Source: Candidatus Latescibacterota bacterium
Lineage (GTDB): Bacteria; Latescibacterota; UBA2968; UBA8231
Length of the DNA stretch: 64,000 nt
NCBI GenBank assembly: GCA_022820485.1
Contig: JAJEFJ010000027.1
Location: 1 to 64,000, forward strand
Reading direction: 5' to 3'
Part shown: one piece after another, positions 1-8,469 of the stretch
Layout: each line of letters opens with the position of its first letter
Position numbering within the stretch: the first letter of the stretch is position 1
Program-made: the position numbers and the translations under genes
Notes under the pieces: model-generated
Database searches by the model: none
What the model was told of the DNA's origin: nothing
What the model saw: only the letters and a program-made list of their open reading frames with translations

Positions 1-133
1 AACTAAGCGTGAGGGGTGTCTTACTCCCGCACGGTGCAGCGGGCACGAGGGGCCTGCTCACCCAATGACGGACGACGCGCCCCGCACGCATACCGTTCAG
101 ATTGGCCCTTCTGAACGGATTGGGCAACATACA
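1..133. other. Window edge with no recognisable gene
   Basis: No convincing coding region was found here. A short inverted repeat (GTTCAGA ... TCTGAAC, about 90-112) could form a hairpin, but it has no T-run and I cannot assign a function. Confidence 0.4.
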
Positions 134-202
134 AATGACGCATAGGTAAAGACAGAGCCGATGAATTTTCCATACTTTCAAATCATTTAGGATTGCTCTA
201 TA
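134..202. repeat. Partial IS630-type MITE (terminal half)
   Basis: Read on the minus strand, this stretch starts with the TATAG..CAATCCTAAATGATTTGAAAG end and continues through a segment similar to 9448-9514 (a shared TTCATC..TACCTATGCGTCATT core). The similarity stops exactly where the 9448-9560 copy carries a dRS3-like palindrome. It is therefore a truncated member of the same family, abutting the IS630 left end at 199. Confidence 0.6.
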
Positions 203-224
203 GCGATCCTGAATGATTTGAGAG
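199..224 (+). repeat. Left terminal inverted repeat of IS630-type element
   Basis: TATAGCGATCCTGAATGATT at 199-218 starts with the TA target dinucleotide typical of IS630/Tc1-mariner elements. It matches the ends of the MITEs at 9335-9560, and the orfA-like gene begins about 60 bp inside it. Together with the arm at 180-197 it forms a near-perfect inverted repeat (CAAATCATTTAGGATTGC / GCGATCCTGAATGATTTG). Confidence 0.6.
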
Positions 225-280
225 GTTTTTTATTTTTCTTCTGCGTTTTTCTATGCCTAGTCTTTTGTAGGAGTTTTTCT

Positions 281-730
281 ATGGTTTCGGATTCGTCCTT
301 ATCGGCGTTTATCGCCAGCAATCCCGACGCGCACGAACTGAAACGGGCGTTAGCGGTTCAGATGACGCTTTTGGGCCTCAAACAAGGTGCGATTCAAGCG
401 ATTTTCGGGGTGCAGTCGAGCTTCATCAGTACGTGGAAGAAGCGCTACCTATCCGAGGGGGTCGCCTGCTTTCGCTTAGGCTATAAAGGCTCGCAGCCGT
501 ATTTGTCGGTCGATCAACGGGAGCAAATCAAGGGATGGTTAGCGACCCAATCGCAGCCTTCGGTCGCCTTGTTGGCCTCCTATATCCAAACGCAGTTTGG
601 CGTCGTGTTTCGCTCGTCGCAAAGTTATTACGATCTGCTTTTTCAAGCGGGCTATCGCTGAAAAAAGACGCAAGCTCGACAGCCCAAGGCCGATCCGCAA
701 CAGGGCATCGGCATAAAACAAAAAAGATAG
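281..730 (+). pseudogene. IS630-family transposase, N-terminal (orfA-like) remnant
   Basis: The first open segment ends at 661. Its first 21 codons, from 218, are T-rich and unlike a transposase; ATG 281 (MVSDSSLSAF) is the better start. The protein is a helix-turn-helix/winged-helix DNA-binding region of IS630 transposases (QGAIQAIFGVQSSFISTWKK, then a second HTH with SQPSVALLASYIQTQFG). The TGA at 659-661 falls where family members usually have Trp in a WKKTQ motif. The same frame continues after it with KKTQARQPKADPQQ, typical of the family, up to a TAG at 728. The DDE catalytic half is absent. This is a dead fragment just inside an IS630-type left end. I infer a nonsense mutation plus 3' truncation, although a recoding site at the A-run (661-667) cannot be excluded. 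Confidence 0.65.
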
Positions 731-838
731 GCTGCGGGCTTGCGCGAGGTGGATACTTCCAAAGCTCGCGGCGGGCGGCGGCTCCCTATTTCCGCAGGGG
801 GAGGCGTCGCCTCTCATAACCACCTGAAGGAGGCAAGT

Positions 839-1378
839 ATGCGTATCGTAATGCTATTGCTAATCGCGTTAGCCCTTCCGTCTTGGGCTGAACCTGCGCG
901 GCGCACGCAAGCCGCCTTGGGCCTTGCGCCCCTCGACCGCGGCGTAAGCCTGTGGCTGGTTCAGCCCAAGACGATGATCGGCGTAGAGCTGGAGCGGTTT
1001 GAATTGACGTGGAGCGAACTACAGCCGCCGTCTTTTATATCAGCCCCTAACGAGAACTTGACGCGGTTTGTTCGAGTAAGCGTCAGTATAAAGCGGTTCC
1101 TGTACCGAGATATGTTTATCTATCTCCGCGCCTATGGCCAGATCACGCATAACGAATGGGATTTGGATGGACAATCCGTCGAAGACTATAACGGCGGACA
1201 CAATGGACCTGAAATAGGCTTCGGGTATTGGTTGCCCTTCTCTGAGCGGTTCGGCATTCTTGTGCGCCAGGGCGTGGCCTGGGAAAAATCAGATCAGAGG
1301 CTACGCGACAAAAACAATAAAGAAACTACTGCGCTGCACTTGCAGGCAGCTCGCCTGTTGATGCTTTTTAACTTGTGA
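839..1378 (+). CDS. Small secreted, probably outer-membrane beta-barrel protein
   Basis: This 179-aa protein of unknown family starts at ATG 839, chosen because GAAGGAGG lies just upstream and because residues 1-17 form a signal peptide (MRIVMLLLIALALPSWA, cleavage before EPARR). The mature part is rich in alternating polar/hydrophobic strands with aromatics (FVRVSVSIKRFLYRDMFIYL; GPEIGFGYWLPF; FGILVRQGVAWEK). It ends in a final strand LQAARLLMLFNL, as in small 8-stranded outer-membrane barrels. The longer reading frame back to 740 is unlikely because it runs through IS-derived sequence. It is probably monocistronic, with the next gene 146 bp downstream. The barrel call is structural inference only. 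Confidence 0.6.
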   Translation: MRIVMLLLIALALPSWAEPARRTQAALGLAPLDRGVSLWLVQPKTMIGVELERFELTWSELQPPSFISAPNENLTRFVRVSVSIKRFLYRDMFIYLRAYGQITHNEWDLDGQSVEDYNGGHNGPEIGFGYWLPFSERFGILVRQGVAWEKSDQRLRDKNNKETTALHLQAARLLMLFNL

Positions 1379-1390
1379 ATAAAAAAGTTG

Positions 1391-1419
1391 TTGACAAATC
1401 CTTTTGGGGTCCGTAAAAA
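1391..1419 (+). promoter_or_regulatory. Possible sigma70-like promoter
   Basis: TTGACA (1391-1396) is followed after 17 bp by TAAAAA (1414-1419) in the gap before the lipoprotein gene. A second possible -10, TATACT, lies at 1460-1465. Neither is supported by anything beyond spacing, and the host's sigma consensus is unknown. Confidence 0.3.
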
Positions 1420-1485
1420 CGAACAGTAGCAGCACAAGTCAAGACGTGAAAATCAACGCTATACTCTGGTCGGGTGACTATTCAC

Positions 1486-1505
1486 GTTGGGCATTTTAGC
1501 CCAAC
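1486..1505 (+). promoter_or_regulatory. 5'-UTR stem-loop upstream of the lipoprotein gene
   Basis: GTTGGGC-ATTTTA-GCCCAAC is a perfect 7-bp stem with a 6-nt loop. It ends 6 nt before the AAGGAGGG ribosome-binding site (1512-1519). With transcription starting from the TATACT at 1460 it would be the very 5' end of the mRNA, a position typical of stabilising hairpins or small translational control elements. Confidence 0.45.
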
Positions 1506-1524
1506 ATAATCCAAGGAGGGTAGC

Positions 1525-2811
1525 ATGATGAAACGTTTAACGCTGTTCCTCATTGCCGTGCTCGCTTGGGGCTGTTCGCCAGACAGCACACCCTTCGAGA
1601 CCAACCCGGTCTCGTCCCCTTCTGCCAAGGTCGCCGCCGTGCGTGACCCCTTCTCCGGTCTGGACGAACAGGGACACATGGATGGTGTAGGCTCGGCAGA
1701 TACCTACCGCGCTTACCTGCAAATACTTACCCGCCGTTTGGCCTTAGTGCTTGCTGACGAATCAGCACGCAACGCCATTGTGATGGGTATAGGGAAAGCC
1801 GAAGACCAAGAGGCCAATATCGCCAAGCTGCTAGCGAGTCAGCCGGCGTTATTGGCTAAGGTGGCCGCCGGCTTCAAGCAGGATGTAGACGCGGCATCCG
1901 TCGATGCCAGGCTGCCTAATATCATTAAAGGCATGAGCGATCAAAACGCCCTGCTGTCGGTTTCTGAGGCGCTGTTCGGCTTGGAGATCCGCCTAATAGA
2001 TGAAAACGGCTCCTATCGAGGCCACACACCCATCGACATCTTTCACGACCCAGTCATTGACGAGAAGGATGTCGAGCGCTACGAAGGGTTTGACCCGGAA
2101 GGCTCCCCCACAACCATGCCCTTCGATATGCGCGACTTCGTACGCACCGCGCCTTTCTTTTATGTCCAACAGGACGAGCAATTCTTTCGTAGCCCTGGCA
2201 ACGCTATCACAGCCGTGCTCGATCGGCCTGCCTCGCCGCAGATCCGTCCAACGCTGTATGCCGGACTCCGACCACTCCTGTCCTTGTTGGTCAAACCCGC
2301 CTACGCCGATGACAATATCCCGTCTTGCTATCACGACCAGTCTGTTTATGTGACCCGGTTCATCTTCTTCGATGACCACGACCCGGGCAGCGGCGCAGAC
2401 ATGTACTTCAAGACGAGGGTATCCCATCCCAACATCGGTTCCCAATGGGACGAGGTGACAGGATGGCGATATAACTGGTGGGACGCGGATGAAGAGGATA
2501 CCGAATACCCCAAGTCGGGCCAGAAGTATCCCGAGGTGCTGAAGCATACCGGGTACTCATGCAAGGGCCAGGTCTTTGATTCGGGTAATTCTCTCTATGA
2601 CCACGAGGATGATTTGACGCTACAGGTACTTGATGAGGATCCGGGCTGGAATCCCGATGATAGGATCGGCCAATGGCGATATATCAGGACGTTTGAGAAC
2701 AACGGCATCCATTACCTAGATGCTGACCACTACGCGGCCTATTCGTCGCCCCAAGACTGCGAAGTTTATATCTTCCACGCCGCGCCGGGAGGCAATTACT
2801 ATAAGCCGTAA
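1525..2811 (+). CDS. Secreted lipoprotein of unknown function
   Basis: This 428-aa protein has a strong Shine-Dalgarno (AAGGAGGG) before ATG 1525 and a lipoprotein signal peptide (MKRLTLFLIAVLAWGC, lipobox LAWGC, Cys about residue 17), so it is expected to be membrane-anchored in the envelope. Residues 30-170 are helical and acidic. The C-terminal third is rich in Asp, Trp and Tyr (FIFFDDHDPGSGADMYFKTR; NWWDADEEDTEYP) and looks like a beta-rich extracellular domain with possible metal-binding loops. I recognise no family. It is followed by a strong intrinsic terminator. Its GC content is lower than that of the catabolic cluster. Confidence 0.7.
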   Translation: MMKRLTLFLIAVLAWGCSPDSTPFETNPVSSPSAKVAAVRDPFSGLDEQGHMDGVGSADTYRAYLQILTRRLALVLADESARNAIVMGIGKAEDQEANIAKLLASQPALLAKVAAGFKQDVDAASVDARLPNIIKGMSDQNALLSVSEALFGLEIRLIDENGSYRGHTPIDIFHDPVIDEKDVERYEGFDPEGSPTTMPFDMRDFVRTAPFFYVQQDEQFFRSPGNAITAVLDRPASPQIRPTLYAGLRPLLSLLVKPAYADDNIPSCYHDQSVYVTRFIFFDDHDPGSGADMYFKTRVSHPNIGSQWDEVTGWRYNWWDADEEDTEYPKSGQKYPEVLKHTGYSCKGQVFDSGNSLYDHEDDLTLQVLDEDPGWNPDDRIGQWRYIRTFENNGIHYLDADHYAAYSSPQDCEVYIFHAAPGGNYYKP

Positions 2812-2845
2812 CCAGAAAGGAGAATGGTTACGCTCACTACGTGGC

Positions 2846-2883
2846 TGGCCCCCTCGGCGCGATCTGCCGAGGGGCCTTTTTAA
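2846..2883 (+). terminator. Intrinsic terminator of the lipoprotein gene
   Basis: GGCCCCCTCGGC (2847-2858), a GCGATCT loop and GCCGAGGGGCC (2866-2876) are followed by TTTTT. It lies 35 bp after the stop codon. The T-run directly abuts the truncated 3' end of the minus-strand IS5 transposase. Confidence 0.85.
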
Positions 2884-3416
2884 TGGGACGTCAACGTTTG
2901 GGCGACCACCTCGCTGGTGGCTTCATTGACCCCTACATGCAGTTTGCGCCACGTACGCCGTTTGCTCCAGCCGTGTTGGCGGGCTTTCCACTCGCCCTCA
3001 CCATAGACTTTCAAGCCCGTCGAATCCACCACCAAATGTATCGGTTGATGCGGGCGCTTTTTCGGCAACACCACCGCCAAGTTTCCTTGGCGACGCGACA
3101 AGGTCGAATAGTCCGCCACGGCCAAGGCCAACCCCATCAGACCCAACAGCGATGGGATAAAGCCTTGCGTCTGGCGCAACGGCAACCGAAGCAGCATCCG
3201 CATCGTCAACATCCATTCAATCGTGCGATCCGAATAGACAAACTGAGCACCCCGTTGTGGTGACCCTTGAGTATACCACCGTTTCCACAACAAATCGTCC
3301 AGCCACACCGTAAGGCTACCGCGAGCGACCAACGCACGATTATACGACGACCAATTCTTAACCCGGTACACGGCTTTCGACTTGACCGAGGACGAACCGC
3401 CAGATACTTTGCTCAT
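2880..3416 (-). pseudogene. IS5-family (IS903-like) transposase, C-terminally truncated
   Basis: The 178 residues read as the N-terminal half of an IS5/IS903-group transposase: YRVKNWSSYNRALVARGSLT, LRLPLRQTQGF, then the first catalytic Asp in LVVDSTGLKVYGEGEWK and SKRRTWRKLHVGV. Intact members are around 300 aa with two more acidic catalytic residues; here the frame ends at TLTSH just after the first block, so it cannot be active. ATG 3416 follows an in-frame GTG at 3419. The 3' end coincides with the T-run of the upstream gene's terminator, marking a deletion or insertion junction at about 2880-2884. No clear matching terminal repeat pair was found. Confidence 0.8.
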
Positions 3417-3419
3417 CAC

Positions 3420-3601
3420 AGGCTCTTTGGGAAGAGAGGAACGTGTTTCTTGCCGAAACCACGAACCAATCTAACTGGAGAGCCTGACTCATTTCAACTC
3501 CCTAACGCTTTTTATGCAACAACGCCTAGCGAAGTTACCGGCAGGTTGTCAATGAGCCAATTTTCTATCACCGCTGGGACGTAGATGGTTCGCCCATACC
3601 C
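3420..3601. other. Intergenic stretch, probably IS-derived remnant
   Basis: No gene is seen. The segment begins with AGGCTCTTTGGGA just outside the IS5 transposase start, and an inverted AGAGCCT occurs at about 3480; these may be remnants of IS ends. Confidence 0.3.
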
Positions 3602-5119
3602 TTAGATGGCCATGGAAAACACCTTGGCCCGCGCCATATGCAGGCGCACGGCCACCTGCTTGCCCTTTAGCGCCGCTAGATCGCTCTTGCCCTTCCACGT
3701 AACGACTTTGTCCAACTCGTCTCCCGCTAGGACATCGGCCTCGTCTGCACTGAAACCCTCTAAGGGCTGAATCGACTCCACCGGCTCGATCGGCGGCGTC
3801 ACAATTTCCACCTTGATCCAGCCGGCTCGCTTGGTCTGGAAGTTGAGACGCAATTCCCCGCCTTGGCAAACGCACGGAATGGTGGTTACCCGTCCTTCCA
3901 GCGGCGCTTCCAAGGCCACCAGCCGATGGCGTTTCCATATCGCCCAGCGAAACTCGCCTTCGGGCAGCTCGGCCGGTCCGTGGTCGTGCCGACTGTAGCG
4001 GCCATCGTACGGCAGACCCCACTCCTCCTCATTGAGCGGCACTAGGTTGGGAGCGGCGCGGATGCAACCATACCTCCCTTCGTCGCTTTCGAGGGTGATG
4101 ATGGGCTTTCTTTCGGGCCGCACCCAATTCCACCCATCCCGACTCACCGCTAGCTGGACGTCTTGCTCTGAGTCGAGCCGGTGGTACACCGAAGGAAACA
4201 TCAGATGCAAGCTAGGCACTCCCGGATAGTGGCAGTAGCACGGCGTGTATATATCGTCGGAGACGTGGTCCTGCGGGTCGGCCACTAGGACGTAGCGCGG
4301 CGGACCCCAAGCGCCGAACTTTTTCCCTCCGGTCTTGCGCACGGCCCGGCGACCGGTATAGCCGAATTTGTTCTCATTGTGGAACATGCCGCGCAAATAG
4401 GCGACGTATTCTCCGGTTTCCGGTTCGTAGGCAGCGACATTCTGGGTGTCGAGCACGCTATTGCCGACGTTTACTAAGGGGGTGTCGAGCACAGTCCAGC
4501 GCAGCCCATCGCCAGAGACAGCACCCTGTACCACATTGTCCCGGCGGACGCCGAACTGTTCCTCCACAACCTGCATGGTATTGATGGTGGGATCGTCCCG
4601 AGTACCGGTATCGGCACCCAACTGGCGAAACTGCACCCAATCCATTTCCGCATCCACTACCCCGTTGCGGTAAAACACGGTCTTCGGGCCAATGGCCTTG
4701 TAGCGCTCCTCGGGATCGGCATGGGGATCGATAAATACCGAGTTGATCTCAAAATCGCTGTGCCGCGAAAGCAGATTATTGGCCCTAGTGCCGCCGTACT
4801 CCACTAACCCCAAGTTCGGCCGTTCCCACTCGAAACCGTCCCGGCTCTCTGCATAGCCGTTGAAACGCGCCCCTCCCTCTTCCGCTCCCGAAGTCCAAAA
4901 CCACATCCGGTAGAGCCCGTCGTCCAACAGGACGTACGGATACGCCATTCGGGCCTGTTCCCAAGGCTTTTCCGCGCGAAAGAATACCGGAGACCTGCGC
5001 GCCTCTTGCACGGCTAGCCGCACGCCCAACGGTGGATCCTTTAGCCAAGACTCGCCGTTTTCGTTGGCACATGCCTGTCCCGCCCAGATATCGTACCAGT
5101 CCAGAAAGGGTTGATGCAT
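3602..5119 (-). CDS. Five-bladed beta-propeller glycosidase-like protein (paralog 1)
   Basis: This 505-aa protein has no signal peptide and is a paralog of the genes at 9561 and 11101. The N-terminal two-thirds has repeated propeller features of the GH32/GH43/GH130-like fold: LYRMWFWTSG, YAESRDGFEWERPNLG, ERYKAIG, LAVSRDGWNWVRPERKPII. The last ~110 residues form a beta-sandwich-like domain ending GKSDLAALKGKQVAVRLHMA. The same modules in the same order occur in paralog 2, also 505 aa. It is the last gene of the minus-strand operon, 32 bp after the M19 dipeptidase. The substrate is unknown; the neighbours suggest glycan processing. Catalytic acids cannot be assigned from sequence alone, so it could be a lectin-like or lyase-like propeller. 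Confidence 0.7.
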   Translation of the reverse strand: MHQPFLDWYDIWAGQACANENGESWLKDPPLGVRLAVQEARRSPVFFRAEKPWEQARMAYPYVLLDDGLYRMWFWTSGAEEGGARFNGYAESRDGFEWERPNLGLVEYGGTRANNLLSRHSDFEINSVFIDPHADPEERYKAIGPKTVFYRNGVVDAEMDWVQFRQLGADTGTRDDPTINTMQVVEEQFGVRRDNVVQGAVSGDGLRWTVLDTPLVNVGNSVLDTQNVAAYEPETGEYVAYLRGMFHNENKFGYTGRRAVRKTGGKKFGAWGPPRYVLVADPQDHVSDDIYTPCYCHYPGVPSLHLMFPSVYHRLDSEQDVQLAVSRDGWNWVRPERKPIITLESDEGRYGCIRAAPNLVPLNEEEWGLPYDGRYSRHDHGPAELPEGEFRWAIWKRHRLVALEAPLEGRVTTIPCVCQGGELRLNFQTKRAGWIKVEIVTPPIEPVESIQPLEGFSADEADVLAGDELDKVVTWKGKSDLAALKGKQVAVRLHMARAKVFSMAI

Positions 5120-5151
5120 CAGTGCTCTTTCTCCTCTCGTACGCCAGCAGC

Positions 5152-6165
5152 CTAGCCAGCTACTTCTCTGAAAACGCGGATAAAATTGCCGCCCATAATC
5201 CCGGCGATCGCCTCGGCCTGATGTCCGCGCTGCTGCAAGCCCTCGACGATATTTTGGCTCTCGCCAATATCCTCCAATCCGACCGGCCGAGCGTTGAGCT
5301 GGTCGAGCAGATCCGTACCAAAGCCGACGTGGGCGGATCCAACCAGCGCAACTATGTAATCAATGTGATCCAGCAACATCTCCAGACTGGCTGTTTCACC
5401 CCCAGGTCCCAATGGCATCGGACTAGGGCAGATCAAGCCCCCGGTAGCGGCCACCGCCCGGAGCTGGTCGTCGCTCAAGTAGCGCACTGTGTCCCGCAGC
5501 GCCCGCGCATTGCCGTGCGTGGCAATGACCGGCGCGCGGGCGACTTCCAGCACGTCCCAAAAACAGGCCTCCACCAGATGCGTGATATCGACGAGCATAC
5601 CCAGCCGGTTCATCTCGCCGATGAACTGCCGGCCAGCCTCAGTCAGCCGACCCGGCGGATCGACCTCGCTGTCGTAAAGTCGCATGGTCGGCCCGTCCCA
5701 CACCTGCGTCGCCGTGCCCAAGGCATTGCGTCCTTCGTGCACCAAGCCGAGGTGCCTCAGCCCCAGCCGATAGAGCGTGCGCAACACGCTCAAGTCGCCC
5801 TTGAGCGCATCGCCGCCCTCCAGACCCAAAACAAAGGCGACTTTCCCGCTCTTGTGCGCCTCTTCGATGTGATCGGCAGTAGTGGCCAACACCGCGTATT
5901 CCCCGGCTTCGCCTTCGAGTTGGCCATGCAGATAGTCGATGATCCGCAAGACCTCCTGCAGGGGATGCCGACTGCCGTGGGGACCGCCGATCCTCGCATC
6001 CGGCACCCAACAAGCAGTTAGCTGCGCCGAAACCCCACCGGCGCGCATCAGGGGCACATCAGTCAGTCCGCCCAAACTTTGGTGCAGCTTGTCCTCCGAC
6101 TTGAAGGCCAGATCCAAGGTATGGCCGTGGGCGTCAATGATCGGTGCCGTTAAAGAATTGTCCAT
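5152..6165 (-). CDS. Membrane-dipeptidase family (peptidase M19) hydrolase
   Basis: This 337-aa protein has the full M19 pattern: IIDAHGHTLD (metal-binding start), LGLEGGDAL (bridging Glu116), GLRHLGLVHEGRNALG, GRLTEAGRQFIGEMNRLGML, DITH (His196), ATHGNARAL (His217), HVGFGTDLLD. The family cleaves dipeptides or related amides using two zinc ions. In renal dipeptidase the first site is H-x-D; here it is H13-G-H15, so Asp is replaced by His, as in other amidohydrolases. It lies 12 bp downstream of the GH95-like gene and was probably co-transcribed with it. No signal peptide is seen, so it is probably cytoplasmic. The natural substrate is unknown. Confidence 0.85.
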   Translation of the reverse strand: MDNSLTAPIIDAHGHTLDLAFKSEDKLHQSLGGLTDVPLMRAGGVSAQLTACWVPDARIGGPHGSRHPLQEVLRIIDYLHGQLEGEAGEYAVLATTADHIEEAHKSGKVAFVLGLEGGDALKGDLSVLRTLYRLGLRHLGLVHEGRNALGTATQVWDGPTMRLYDSEVDPPGRLTEAGRQFIGEMNRLGMLVDITHLVEACFWDVLEVARAPVIATHGNARALRDTVRYLSDDQLRAVAATGGLICPSPMPLGPGGETASLEMLLDHIDYIVALVGSAHVGFGTDLLDQLNARPVGLEDIGESQNIVEGLQQRGHQAEAIAGIMGGNFIRVFREVAG

Positions 6166-6177
6166 GCTCTACCCCGT

Positions 6178-8469
6178 TTAATCCCAGCGCGGCAGATCAG
6201 CGAAGGTCGCTCCAGGTCTTTGCCGCCGACCTGCCACCGTTCCGACCAACTCGTACTGTCCACCCACCTCGGTGGCAAAAGCCAGCACCTCCCCGTTTAG
6301 CAAAACCTCAGCACCAGTACCCAGATCGCGCAGCACCACGTCGCCTTGCGGCCACGGATTGTGCACGGCGCAGTCATGGCCGACTTCGCTGGTAATGTGT
6401 ACCCACTCCACCGCCCCGTCCCGATACGAGGCGCTGACCAAAAAGGCCCCCTCGGCGCGTAGAGAATCAAAAGACGCCGCAGGCCACGCATCCGGCACGC
6501 AGGGAAAGACGCGGATTTTGCCGCCCCAACTCTGCAATAGCATCTCCATAATCGCCGCTGCGGCACCCGTACCCGCCTCCAAGGTATTGATAAAACCATG
6601 TTCGGCCGTGTAGAAGCCGGTCTGGCGCCAATCAACGCTCACCTGCAAGGTATTTGGCAGCACCACTTGGTCGGTGTAAAAGCGCAGCATGGAGTGGGCC
6701 ATATTGGTGCGTCGGGCGCGGCAGGCAATCAGCGCCGCCCAAGGGAACGACCAGCCCGACCAGTGGCCCGTGCCGATGTGGCGCAAATGGGCCAGCGAAC
6801 GCTCGACCAAATCCCGGTCGCCCGCGTCGCCTTCGACATTGACGTAACCGAGGGGGTGAATGGCCATCAGGTGGGAAAAGTGGCGGTGGCTGCGCTCCAA
6901 CGGCACTCCGGCGTAAACTTGAATGCCGTTCTCATCCACGGGAAGCGGTGCTAGGTTTTCTAGTACCTGACCATAAGACGCCGTCTCTTCCGCGCCCAAT
7001 TCGAGGTCCTGTGCGGCTGCGATAAGCGTGGTAAACAAATAGCGCACCAGCGCCAGATCAAACGCCGAATCCCGCCCCTTGCACACAATGTCGTCGTACT
7101 CGGGCGAGTAGGACCAAGGCACGTGCAGCACGCCCTCTTTGTCGGCTTCGAGAAACCCCAACCAGAAGCGGCCCACAGCTTCCATGAAGGGCCACGCTTT
7201 GGCGCGCAGAAAGTCCCGATCACCGCTGTAGCAATAGTGCAGCCAAAAGTGCTGAGCCAGCCAGGCACCCACGCCGACCTGCAAATTCCAGGGAAACCAC
7301 ATAAAGCCCACGCCCTGGCCGTAGATATCCATATTGGCCGGTAGGTAAGCTCCGCTCCAGCCAAAGAAGGTGCGGCAATTCTCCTCAAAGCGCGGCAACT
7401 GGTCCACCAATAGTTCGTAGAGCGGCATGGCCAGTTCGAGGCGGTTGGCGGCAAAGATGGGCCAGTAGTTCATCTCTGTTTCAAGATTGTGGTGCAGGTC
7501 GCCGTAACAAGGCGGAATGCGCGTATCGGGGTTCCACACGCCCATGATGGTGACGGGATACTTATCCTCTCGCGCATTGCAGCCCAGCTTGTACATTTCC
7601 GCATACCACAAGCGTTCCAGAGCAGCGTCGGGCACGCGCAAATGCGAGCGCGTCCAAAAGCGCGCCCACCACGCCAAGTGCTCGTCAAAAAGGTCATCGC
7701 GTCCCTGCCAAGCCTCCACAGCAGCGACCGCCCGGTCCGGCAGCGCATCGCCGGCCGCACCCCGGACCACCGTGACGGCGCAGCGAGCGCGGTTGCTTGC
7801 TACATGACACTGGCGGACGAATACCGCGTACTCCTCATCGCCGCTGTATCCCTGCACCAAGTAGCGATCAGTCCCTTGGCCGCCATACTCGGTCTCGGGA
7901 TAATCCCATATCTTCATGATCTCCTCGCTGCGCTCGTCCAAGCGGCGGGCGACGCTGCAAGTGGGCAGTGGAATCTTGCCGTGCGCCTCCACTTCGACCT
8001 CGACGATATTCTCGCAGGCGTGCAAATACCCCCACACAGTCAGCGCCCCCTGTTCCAGTTGCAATTCCAGCGAAAAAGCGGCCTCGTAGAGCGCAATTTT
8101 GCCCTCCAGTGCGGTCGGCATCTGCCCAAGCGGCCATTCGACGCGGCCGATCGGCAACTTGTTGCCCCATACTCGGTCGGGGGGCCGCACCGGATCAAAG
8201 ACGCGACAACTGGGATCAAAGCTACCGTCACGGGCTTGCTGCAGGGCAGTGCGATAATCCATGCCCGGCTCCAAACTCTGGTCTGCGCGCCGCTCCCAGA
8301 CATCGGCCTTGTCCAAGCTGAGCACCATGCGGTCCTCCTCAAACCACAGCACGGCACCCAGCTCGCCGTTGCCGAGAATAAATCCCTCGAAATAGGTAAA
8401 GGGCACCGCGTCGTAGCGTAGATCGTGACGGGCGACCCGGTCGCGGATATCCACGATATCGTCTTTCAC
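6178..8469 (-). CDS. Glycoside hydrolase family 95-like enzyme (alpha-L-fucosidase type)
   Basis: The chosen GTG start at 8469 overlaps the TGA of the upstream nitrilase gene (GTGA) and has a GGAGGGG nearby; the longer frame to 8667 runs inside that gene. The 763-aa product carries GH95 hallmarks: FILGNGELGAVLWF near the N-terminus, LHHNLETEMNYWPIFAANRL in the (alpha/alpha)6 barrel, HRHFSHLMAIHPLG, and a late TLEAGTGAAAAIMEMLLQSW followed by a beta-sandwich C-terminus. Known GH95 enzymes release alpha-L-fucose or alpha-L-galactose by inversion. No signal peptide is seen, so it would act on imported oligosaccharides. A GH65-like specificity is a less likely alternative. It is operonic with the nitrilase and dipeptidase genes. 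Confidence 0.75.
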   Translation of the reverse strand: MKDDIVDIRDRVARHDLRYDAVPFTYFEGFILGNGELGAVLWFEEDRMVLSLDKADVWERRADQSLEPGMDYRTALQQARDGSFDPSCRVFDPVRPPDRVWGNKLPIGRVEWPLGQMPTALEGKIALYEAAFSLELQLEQGALTVWGYLHACENIVEVEVEAHGKIPLPTCSVARRLDERSEEIMKIWDYPETEYGGQGTDRYLVQGYSGDEEYAVFVRQCHVASNRARCAVTVVRGAAGDALPDRAVAAVEAWQGRDDLFDEHLAWWARFWTRSHLRVPDAALERLWYAEMYKLGCNAREDKYPVTIMGVWNPDTRIPPCYGDLHHNLETEMNYWPIFAANRLELAMPLYELLVDQLPRFEENCRTFFGWSGAYLPANMDIYGQGVGFMWFPWNLQVGVGAWLAQHFWLHYCYSGDRDFLRAKAWPFMEAVGRFWLGFLEADKEGVLHVPWSYSPEYDDIVCKGRDSAFDLALVRYLFTTLIAAAQDLELGAEETASYGQVLENLAPLPVDENGIQVYAGVPLERSHRHFSHLMAIHPLGYVNVEGDAGDRDLVERSLAHLRHIGTGHWSGWSFPWAALIACRARRTNMAHSMLRFYTDQVVLPNTLQVSVDWRQTGFYTAEHGFINTLEAGTGAAAAIMEMLLQSWGGKIRVFPCVPDAWPAASFDSLRAEGAFLVSASYRDGAVEWVHITSEVGHDCAVHNPWPQGDVVLRDLGTGAEVLLNGEVLAFATEVGGQYELVGTVAGRRQRPGATFADLPRWD

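Noticed and set aside
659-670. Programmed frameshift site in the IS630 gene (A-run after TGA)
   Set aside because: The same frame continues after TGA with family-like sequence but soon meets another stop and the catalytic half is missing, so a dead fragment is the simpler reading.
7489-8421. 310-aa open frame on the plus strand
   Set aside because: Antisense to the GH95-like catalytic domain, which shows conserved motifs.
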